Shown piece by piece: positions 1 through 4,985 of a stretch of DNA of 6,776 bases. The stretch is from Deltaproteobacteria bacterium (GTDB lineage: Bacteria > Desulfobacterota > Desulfarculia > Adiutricales > Adiutricaceae), in assembly GCA_031278835.1 (NCBI GenBank), contig JAITJP010000085.1:1-6776 (forward strand). Reading direction: 5' to 3'. The notes under the pieces were generated by a model, which was given only the letters and a program-made list of their open reading frames with translations, did no database searches and was not told the DNA's origin. The translations under genes and the position numbers were made by a program. Each line of letters starts with the position of its first letter. Within the stretch, counting starts at the first letter, position 1.

Positions 1-159
1 CCGTTCGGCTACCAGGGTCCTGGCCATGGGCGCCCAGCGCCCCTAGACCCCTTGGCGGCCCTTTACGGAGCCGGCCTCGAAAGCTCCCCGATCAAGACCA
101 TGGGCGGTTTTTTTCTTCCGTTTTTAGTTTTTTCAGCTCAAGCCAAAAATAATTTTTGA
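1..159 (+). CDS. Possible 3' end of an unidentified gene, cut by the window edge
   Basis: One forward frame is open from the first base to a TGA at 157-159, about 52 codons. Up to roughly base 110 its third positions are mostly G or C, as in the recognised genes here, and the peptide contains LAALYGAGLESSPIKTMGG. After that it runs through T-rich sequence coding for FFLPFLVFSAQAKNNF, which looks less like protein, and its stop falls inside the hairpin at 135-167. I recognise no family. A competing reading is a second frame that ends at a TAG at 44-46 with good GC-rich third positions, and the stretch may also be entirely non-coding. Only sequence to the left of the window could decide. Confidence 0.3.
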   Translation, partial: PFGYQGPGHGRPAPLDPLAALYGAGLESSPIKTMGGFFLPFLVFSAQAKNNF

Positions 160-167
160 CTTGAGCT
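135..167 (+). terminator. Inverted repeat, possible terminator of the upstream gene, overlapping a promoter
   Basis: AGCTCAAG at 135-142 is perfectly complementary to CTTGAGCT at 160-167. After one mismatch the pairing continues inward (144-150 with 152-158), giving a long, AT-rich hairpin with a tiny loop. It is followed by TTTCTTT, a plausible U-tract, so it could end transcription arriving from the left. Its right arm also contains the last bases of the -35 box (156-161) of the next promoter, so an operator role is equally possible from sequence alone. Confidence 0.45.
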
Positions 168-184
168 TTTCTTTGTAGTATACT
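156..184 (+). promoter_or_regulatory. Strong sigma70-type promoter
   Basis: TTGACT at 156-161 and TATACT at 179-184 each match five of six consensus bases and are separated by exactly 17 bp. Transcription would start near 191, at the first G of the hairpin GTGAACC. This is the best promoter match in the window. It drives the structured RNA described next and, by read-through, possibly the gene at 385. Confidence 0.75.
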
Positions 185-190
185 TTAGGC

Positions 191-316
191 GTGAACCAAA
201 GGATTGGGTTCACCAACTGACAATAGCCAAGGCAGGCGTCACGATTGACCCGTAAGGGTTAGGCGTCTTACTTGGTTAATTTTTTTTCTAAGGGGCGCCT
301 TCGATGGCGCTTTTTT
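191..316 (+). ncRNA. Candidate structured small RNA or leader RNA, family not recognised
   Basis: The predicted transcript of about 125 nt lies between a near-consensus promoter and an intrinsic terminator. It opens with a perfect 7-bp hairpin (GTGAACC 191-197 with GGTTCAC 207-213) whose loop AAAGGATTG contains an AAGGAT core like CsrA targets. A second hairpin at 245-262 pairs TTGACCC with GGGTTAG through two wobbles and has the GNRA loop GTAA. The heptamer AGGCGTC flanks that hairpin on both sides (234-240 and 261-267). CCAAG at 227-231 can pair with CTTGG at 271-275 to close the domain, followed by an eight-T run at 280-287 that could be an earlier 3' end. No coding capacity is evident. 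I compared it by eye with the common riboswitch consensus motifs, 6S, SRP RNA and tmRNA and saw no match. It may be a trans-acting sRNA or a cis-regulatory leader of the gene at 385. Confidence 0.5.
290..316 (+). terminator. Rho-independent terminator of the small RNA
   Basis: GCGCC at 295-299 pairs with GGCGC at 306-310 around the loop TTCGAT, and the stem is lengthened by three G-U pairs and two A-U pairs into the six-T run at 311-316. An ATG at 304 lies in this loop, which argues against translation starting there. If the RNA is a leader, the element would act as an attenuator for the gene at 385. I see no obvious strong antiterminator helix. Confidence 0.7.
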
Positions 317-343
317 ATTTTATGGATCCGGCCCACGGAAGGG

Positions 344-384
344 TGACGATCTTCGTCATTGTCATATTTCCTTGGGAGGAAACC
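344..384 (+). promoter_or_regulatory. Leader hairpin and ribosome binding site of the gene at 385
   Basis: TGACGA at 344-349 and TCGTCA at 353-358 form a perfect 6-bp stem with a three-base loop. The Shine-Dalgarno sequence GGGAGGA follows at 374-380, five bases from the ATG at 385 when measured from GGAGG. This is a very good binding site and fixes the start. The in-frame ATGs at 304 and 322 have no such site. Confidence 0.65.
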
Positions 385-1257
385 ATGATTCCAATCCAAA
401 ACATCCAGCGCGAGGCCTATTATCCGCTCCAGGTGGCCGGGACCATCAGAAGCACCTCGGTGGCCGTGGTCAAACCCACCCCCAATGTCGTTTCTCAAAT
501 CATCGCCAGCGGCTCAGGTAACCCCCACGCCACCGTATCAAACGGCATGGCGGCCAGGGTTGATTCCTACACGGCGCCTCCGGGCCGCAACATGGCCCAT
601 TACTTGGCCATGGACGTCGATAGGGCTGGCATGGAAAACACCACCGTGGCCGACGCCCTGCAGCGCTATCTAAACGTCAGTCCCACCAGACGGCCGGGCG
701 GCGATCCTAAAGACATCGACTCCCACGACAGTTACCCCACCCTAATCATGGACGAGGACCAGGCTTGGCAAGACATCTTGCCTTACCAGTTTAGCGTAAA
801 CGGCATGGTCCAAAAGCAATCCCAGCCCACTTTCTACGCCCGGGCCGGATCGCTAAAAATTCGGGTGGTCGGAAAAGGCGTGGCCACGGTGACCACCCCG
901 GCCACCGAGCCCGGTCCCACCATACAAGCCGGGCCCATGCCTCCGGGGGCCTATTACCCCTCGGCCGTGGCCGCCCAGCTCTCCATGCGCCGGACCATGG
1001 ACCTATTAAACGAACCGGAGACCAGACCGCCCATAACCGTTGGCCCTGACCTTAACGGCACCGCCGAGGAAACCGAGGGTCAAAACCTCATGGGAGCCCT
1101 GGCCCCCTCGGGCGGCCATACCGTCTCCTCGGTGGTGACCTCGGCCGCCCCGCGGATCTCCGAACGGGTCAGGGAAGGCCTAATAAATTTCGCTAACATG
1201 GGCATTTACAGGACCAGCCCTCAGCTTTTCCTGACAGCCATGGCCGCCAGGGCCTAA
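385..1257 (+). CDS. Hypothetical protein, 290 residues, no recognised family
   Basis: The start at 385 is chosen for its excellent ribosome binding site; the same frame is open upstream to 304, but those codons overlap a terminator. GC-rich third positions and a full-length frame support a real gene. The protein starts MIPIQNIQREAYYPLQVAG and has no signal peptide, no transmembrane segment and no cysteine, so a soluble cytoplasmic location is most likely. A beta-strand-like stretch, SLKIRVVGKGVATVTTP, lies around residues 156-172, a proline- and glycine-rich segment around 173-190, and short predicted helices around 193-209 and 258-271. The C-terminus (TSPQLFLTAMAARA) is hydrophobic to amphipathic. 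It stands alone on the plus strand, preceded by the structured RNA and facing the SPOR gene across a shared terminator. I cannot assign a function. A phage-derived, flagellar-accessory or lineage-specific protein would all be compatible. Confidence 0.8.
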   Translation: MIPIQNIQREAYYPLQVAGTIRSTSVAVVKPTPNVVSQIIASGSGNPHATVSNGMAARVDSYTAPPGRNMAHYLAMDVDRAGMENTTVADALQRYLNVSPTRRPGGDPKDIDSHDSYPTLIMDEDQAWQDILPYQFSVNGMVQKQSQPTFYARAGSLKIRVVGKGVATVTTPATEPGPTIQAGPMPPGAYYPSAVAAQLSMRRTMDLLNEPETRPPITVGPDLNGTAEETEGQNLMGALAPSGGHTVSSVVTSAAPRISERVREGLINFANMGIYRTSPQLFLTAMAARA

Positions 1258-1289
1258 AAGCTAAAAAAAAATTCGACCGCGGGGAGACT

Positions 1290-1337
1290 AAAAAAAACCA
1301 ACCCCAGGAGGCCAAAAAATACGGCCTCCTGGGGTTG
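1290..1337 (-). terminator. Strong terminator between converging genes
   Basis: CAACCCCAGGAGGCC at 1299-1313 and its exact complement at 1323-1337 form a 15-bp GC-rich stem with a nine-base loop. Read on the minus strand the stem is followed after one base by eight Ts (1290-1297 as A), the classical layout for ending the SPOR-gene transcript. On the plus strand the tail is only AAAATTTT, so it probably stops the gene at 385-1257 less cleanly but can serve both. Position 1338-1384 between the hairpin and the SPOR stop holds nothing else I recognise. Confidence 0.85.
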
Positions 1338-1384
1338 AAAATTTTAATGCTTTGAGATTTGAGGTTTTTTTTCGCTTTGGCCTT

Positions 1385-3001
1385 TTAGGGGTTTAATTTT
1401 GAGAGATAGGGTTGATAGGCCCCGGCCACGGTGAGGGCCACGGCGGCGGTTCGGGCTTGTATCTCGGTTTCATAGCGGCCCACCCGAACGTTAAAGCGCC
1501 CGCTGGAAGTCCTGTAACAGTAAACGTCCTCAAAGCCTTGATTGGCAAACTTTTTAACCATGGCCTTGGCCGCTTCTTCGTTGCCCACCGCCCCCACCTG
1601 GATGGTAAAAAGGCCTTTCTTGGTGGGCTTGGCCGGCCAAAAGTATTCCTGGTCAGCCCCGGTTTTCTGAGCCTGATCCAAAACCGCCGGGCCGGCCCGG
1701 GCCGGGCTCTGGGGCGGGAAAGTTTCAGGCACCAAGGGCCCGCCTCGACCATCCAAGCGCGATCCGGCCGAGGCGATCAGGGTTTCCTTTTGAGAAATTT
1801 CTTGATTGGCGGCCCCGGGCTTGTTGGCCGTGGAAGCCGCGGGGGAGGGGGCTTTGCTGGCCTGGCTTGGCTCGGTCTGGTTTGAGGCCACTATCGTTTG
1901 GGCCGAGGCGACTTGATCGGAAGTTACCTGGGGCTTGGGGGCTTGGTCAGACTGAGTTTGGTCCGACTGGGCTTGAGATGACTGAGCCTGGGCCATTAAG
2001 GCCCGGTCCCGTGGGGCCTGAGCCGATTGGTCCTGGGCCCAGGGGGTCTGGGCCCGTGTCTCCCGAGCCCTTGCCGCCGGGGCGGGGAGGGGGCTCGCAG
2101 AACTTTGAGTTGAGGCCATTAGGTAGTCGCTTTGGGGCGGGGGATAGTTTTGGGCCAGGTCGTTTTCGGGAGAGACAATGACCACCGGGTAATCGGAATC
2201 GAGGGGTTCTATGTCGTCCTCAAGGTCGGCCAGGTTTTGGGTAATAAACGAGCCCAAGGCCGAGGACTGAATTTTTTCCGATAATTCGTCTGGGGGCTCG
2301 GTTAAGGTTACCCGGCCCACGATAAAGCCCAAAACGAACATCCAAGCCAAAACTATGAAAGAAAAAAACAGACGGGTTAGCCACTTAAGTGAGATAAGCC
2401 AACGGGGTTCTTTTTTTAGGCCGCCCAAGGCCTCGGCGCTATTTAAGCCCAAAAATTTATTTTGGCCAGGGGGACGGTCATCTGGCTGGTCTTGGGCTTG
2501 GTCAGAAAGGGCCGGGTCAGTTGGGGAGAGGTTAGTGCCGTCCTTGGAAGCTTTGCTTGATTGGCTTAAAGAGGCGGACATGGAGCTTAGCGAGGTTTCT
2601 GGGCCAAAAGCGGTTACCGAACCGCCGTCCTCGCCCCTGGCCAGGGGAAGATTTGTGGAGGCGCCCTTGCCGTTGCCATTCGCTCCAGCCTTTTGGGCCG
2701 AGCCGTTCCCGTTGGTGGGGCTAAGAGGGTTTTTGGCCTGGTGGCCGTTGCCGTTTCCCTGGCCGCCTTTTTTGAAGGGAAAAATTTGTTTTTTTTGAGA
2801 TTCGCCGTTAAGCGAGGAGGTCTCGATTTTTCCGCCCAGGTTTTTTAAGCGATAGTGGTCAAAGAAAGTGGTTTCTTGGGCCAAAAGCCTTTCGACCATG
2901 CGGCTCACGTTGTCGGTGGAGTACTTGGCGGGAGCCGTTTCGGACAGGATATTCTCCCCGTTCACTTTTTCATTATTTTGGTCCGTGTCATTCCCGCCCA
3001 T
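1385..3001 (-). CDS. Single-pass membrane protein with C-terminal SPOR domain (FtsN-like layout)
   Basis: The 538-residue product has four parts. Residues 1-209 are predicted cytoplasmic; 1-60 look partly helical (VSRMVERLLAQETTFFDHY), followed by Gly/Asn- and Ser-rich low-complexity sequence at 79-165. A single hydrophobic helix spans about 211-229 (LFFSFIVLAWMFVLGFIVG), with basic residues before it and acidic ones after it, so the C-terminal side should be periplasmic. Residues 230-460 are an extended linker rich in Gln, Ser, Ala and Pro, with SDQ/AQ repetition around 322-370. Residues 463-535 are a SPOR domain (LFTIQVGAVGNEEAAKAM, then GRFNVRVGRYETEIQART). SPOR domains bind peptidoglycan strands lacking stem peptides and bring proteins to the division septum, so a cell-division or envelope role is likely. 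The start is supported by GAGG seven bases before the ATG. It lies 178 bp downstream of argS. It resembles FtsN in layout only, so I give no gene symbol. Confidence 0.9.
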   Translation of the reverse strand: MGGNDTDQNNEKVNGENILSETAPAKYSTDNVSRMVERLLAQETTFFDHYRLKNLGGKIETSSLNGESQKKQIFPFKKGGQGNGNGHQAKNPLSPTNGNGSAQKAGANGNGKGASTNLPLARGEDGGSVTAFGPETSLSSMSASLSQSSKASKDGTNLSPTDPALSDQAQDQPDDRPPGQNKFLGLNSAEALGGLKKEPRWLISLKWLTRLFFSFIVLAWMFVLGFIVGRVTLTEPPDELSEKIQSSALGSFITQNLADLEDDIEPLDSDYPVVIVSPENDLAQNYPPPQSDYLMASTQSSASPLPAPAARARETRAQTPWAQDQSAQAPRDRALMAQAQSSQAQSDQTQSDQAPKPQVTSDQVASAQTIVASNQTEPSQASKAPSPAASTANKPGAANQEISQKETLIASAGSRLDGRGGPLVPETFPPQSPARAGPAVLDQAQKTGADQEYFWPAKPTKKGLFTIQVGAVGNEEAAKAMVKKFANQGFEDVYCYRTSSGRFNVRVGRYETEIQARTAAVALTVAGAYQPYLSKLNP

Positions 3002-3026
3002 ATGCTAACCTCGGTTTACCGTTAAG

Positions 3027-3054
3027 AGTTTAGTCATAAAAAGCCAATAAACAA
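3027..3054 (-). promoter_or_regulatory. Weak candidate promoter for the SPOR gene
   Basis: On the minus strand TTGTTT (3049-3054) and TAAACT (3027-3032) are 16 bp apart, placing a start near 3020 and leaving a short leader before the ribosome site and the ATG at 3001. The match is modest and the region is AT-rich, so chance is a real alternative. The gene may instead be transcribed from further upstream through argS. Confidence 0.3.
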
Positions 3055-3076
3055 CTAAAAAAAACAAATTTTTTCA

Positions 3077-3114
3077 ATAATGGCCATGATTAAGTAAAAA
3101 ATTATTTAAGTAAA
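3077..3114. repeat. Small palindrome and direct repeat in the argS-SPOR gap
   Basis: AATAATGGCCATGATT at 3077-3092 is a 16-bp palindrome with one mismatched pair. TTAAGTAAA occurs twice, at 3090-3098 and 3106-3114, 16 bp apart. Either could be a protein-binding site upstream of the SPOR gene, but in sequence this AT-rich such matches arise easily. Confidence 0.3.
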
Positions 3115-3129
3115 GAGTTTTTTTTCTGT

Positions 3130-3162
3130 GGCCAATGGTTTTATGGAGCAAAACCATTAGCC
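3130..3162 (-). terminator. Hairpin after argS, without a U-tract on the argS strand
   Basis: GGCCAATGGTTTT at 3130-3142 pairs with AAAACCATTAGCC at 3150-3162, 13 pairs including one G-U wobble, around a seven-base loop. It lies 18 bp beyond the argS stop. Read in the argS direction it is followed by ACAGAAAAAAAA rather than Ts, so it is not a standard intrinsic terminator; a T-run lies on the opposite side (3171-3177 on the plus strand). It may protect the argS mRNA 3' end or act with Rho. Confidence 0.45.
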
Positions 3163-3179
3163 AAAAAGGGTTTTTTTAG

Positions 3180-4850
3180 CTACATCTTTTCCGGAGCTGT
3201 GACCCCCAGTAAATCCAGGCCAATCACGGTCACTTGCTTAACCGCCTTGGCCAGTTCCAACCTGGCCCGGGTTAGGGCCCAATGGTCTTCGTCGACCAAG
3301 CGGAAAGCCCCATAGTATTGGTGAAATAGCTTGGCCAGGCTTGAGAGATAGACGGTCAGGAGATGTGGTTCCAGGCGTTTGGCCGCGGCCGTCAAGGTTT
3401 CCGAAAAAGTCGAAAGGGTTTTTATGATCTCGACTTCCTCGTTGGCCGCGAGCAAAGACAGATCGATCGGAGCCTTGGCCGCCTCGGGATCGGCTTTGGC
3501 CTCCTGGGCCTTGGCCAGGAGACTGTTGACCCGGGCGCAGACGTATTGGACGTAAAAGACCGGGTTATCCCGGCTTTGGCTCTTGGCCAGCTCAAGATCG
3601 AAATCGAGGGTCGATTCGTGACTTCTGGTCAGAAAAATAAACCTGGCCGCGTCGGCCCCGACCTCCGAGACCACCTCCTCCAGGGTCACGAATTGACCGC
3701 TCCTGGTGGACATGTTGACGGCTTGACCATCCCTAAGTAAGTTAACCATCTGGACCAAGACCACGCCCAAATGGTCAGGCTTACGGCCCAGGGCCGAGAC
3801 GGCCGCCTTGACCCTGGGAATGTAACCGTGGTGATCGGCTCCCCAGATGTCGATCAAAAGGTCATAGCCCCGATCGAATTTTTCCTTGTGGTAGGCGATG
3901 TCCGAGGCAAAGTAAGTCATTTCGCCGTCAGACTTAACCAATACCCTATCCTTATCGTCGCCAAAGGCGGTTGACTTAAACCATAGGGCCCCGTCTTTAT
4001 GGTAAGTATGGCCATGTTTCTCTAGAAAGTCAAAACTTTTTTCGACAAGGTGATTCTCGTAGAGACTTTTTTCCGAAAACCAAGTATCGTGACGCACCCT
4101 AAAGTCACTCAAATCTTTTTTGATGCCAGTTAAAATAATGCCAATGGCCCGATCGGTTAGGATCTCGACCTTTTCTTTGTTAGACAAATTTTCGAAATCG
4201 TCTCCCAAGCTGGGGGCCAGCTCACCGGCGATGTGACCGATGTAATCGCCCCGATAAAAATCAGTGGGGATTTCAACTTCCTGGCCCTTAAGCTGGTTAA
4301 GCCTGACCAGAACCGAGTTGCCCAGAATCCTCATCTGGCGTCCGGCGTCGTTTACGTAATATTCACAGCCCACCTCATGGCCGACGAAAGAAAGTATCCT
4401 GGCCAAGGCGTCACCCAGGGCCGCTCCGCGGCCGTGGCCGACGTGAAGGGGTCCGGTGGGATTGGCCGAAACGTACTCGACCAAAACCCGGCCCTTGGGG
4501 GTCAAGTCGCGGCCGTAATCTAGGCCTGATTTGAGGATCTTTTCCAGTGTCTTGACCCAAAACTTATTGGAGAAACGAAAATTTATAAAGCCCGGTCCGG
4601 CCACTTCCATGGACTCGATTAGTTCATGGCCTGGGCCGATGGTTTGAATGATTAGTTCGGCCAAATCCCTGGGCTTAAAACCGACCTTTTTGGCCAAAAC
4701 CATGGCCGCGTTGGTGGCCAAATGACCAAACTGGGGCTTATTGGGTTCTTCCAAAACAAAGGCCCCCAAGTCCAAGTCCGTGGGCCAAGCCTTTTCCGTT
4801 GAGATCTTTGATAGCGCCGAACCGATCAGGCTTCTTAAGGTGTCTTTCAT
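3180..4850 (-). CDS. argS: Arginyl-tRNA synthetase
   Basis: This cytoplasmic class I enzyme (EC 6.1.1.19) uses ATP to join arginine to tRNA(Arg). The product is 556 residues, a normal length for the bacterial family. Residues 1-85 form the N-terminal tRNA-recognition domain (FGHLATNAAMVLAKK, then GPGFINFRF). The catalytic domain has the HIGH-type motif in VEYVSANPTGPLHVGHGRGA (HVGH at 136-139) and YYVNDAGRQM at 164-173. The second signature is MSTR at 380-383 inside LLRDGQAVNMSTRSGQFVTL, where the usual lysine before Met is Asn; loss of that lysine is common in ArgRS. The DALR anticodon-binding domain begins near FYVQYVCARVNSLLAKA (432-448) and ends in the typical LDLLGVTAPEKM. The ATG at 4850 has only an A-rich leader, with AGG about 17 bases away, so its ribosome site is weak. 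It lies 135 bp downstream of alr and upstream of the SPOR gene, all in the same direction. Confidence 0.98.
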   Translation of the reverse strand: MKDTLRSLIGSALSKISTEKAWPTDLDLGAFVLEEPNKPQFGHLATNAAMVLAKKVGFKPRDLAELIIQTIGPGHELIESMEVAGPGFINFRFSNKFWVKTLEKILKSGLDYGRDLTPKGRVLVEYVSANPTGPLHVGHGRGAALGDALARILSFVGHEVGCEYYVNDAGRQMRILGNSVLVRLNQLKGQEVEIPTDFYRGDYIGHIAGELAPSLGDDFENLSNKEKVEILTDRAIGIILTGIKKDLSDFRVRHDTWFSEKSLYENHLVEKSFDFLEKHGHTYHKDGALWFKSTAFGDDKDRVLVKSDGEMTYFASDIAYHKEKFDRGYDLLIDIWGADHHGYIPRVKAAVSALGRKPDHLGVVLVQMVNLLRDGQAVNMSTRSGQFVTLEEVVSEVGADAARFIFLTRSHESTLDFDLELAKSQSRDNPVFYVQYVCARVNSLLAKAQEAKADPEAAKAPIDLSLLAANEEVEIIKTLSTFSETLTAAAKRLEPHLLTVYLSSLAKLFHQYYGAFRLVDEDHWALTRARLELAKAVKQVTVIGLDLLGVTAPEKM

Positions 4851-4948
4851 TTTTGTTTTTTTTCTAACCTATGATTTTTCTTTTTTTTCTAGTCGATTAC
4901 TCGAAAAATAGATCGGCCCAAAATAAGCCGCGTAAAATTAACTCCAAG

Positions 4949-4983
4949 GGGCTTTGATTGCCTCGATCAAAGCTCAAAAGCCC
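4949..4983 (-). promoter_or_regulatory. Hairpin in the alr-argS gap with an alternative fold
   Basis: GCTTTGAT at 4951-4958 pairs perfectly with ATCAAAGC at 4966-4973 around a seven-base loop, just beyond the alr stop. GGGCTTT at 4949-4955 can instead pair with AAAGCCC at 4977-4983, and the two folds exclude each other. No U-tract follows on the minus strand, so this is not a clear terminator; transcription could run on into argS. The rest of the gap (4851-4948) is T/A-rich, and its only promoter-like pair, TTGGGC and TAATCG 16 bp apart on the minus strand, is poor. Confidence 0.4.
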
Positions 4984-4985
4984 AG

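Noticed and set aside
191..290. Known riboswitches, 6S, SRP RNA, tmRNA or tRNA in the left leader
   Set aside because: By eye I found no matching conserved core (for example no CTGAGA of TPP and no T-arm of tRNA). A covariance-model search was not possible here.
268..498. A 76-codon minus-strand frame over the leader and gene start
   Set aside because: It is antisense to a well-supported gene with a strong ribosome site and to a terminator, and its protein is basic and featureless.
1867..2060. DNA-level tandem repeat in the SPOR linker
   Set aside because: The SDQ/AQ repetition is loose at the DNA level and is better described as low-complexity protein sequence than as a repeat array.
1412..2798. 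Three forward frames of 104-157 codons opposite the SPOR gene
   Set aside because: They are Gly/Pro-rich antisense reflections of the GC-rich low-complexity SPOR gene, lack ribosome sites and show no domain.
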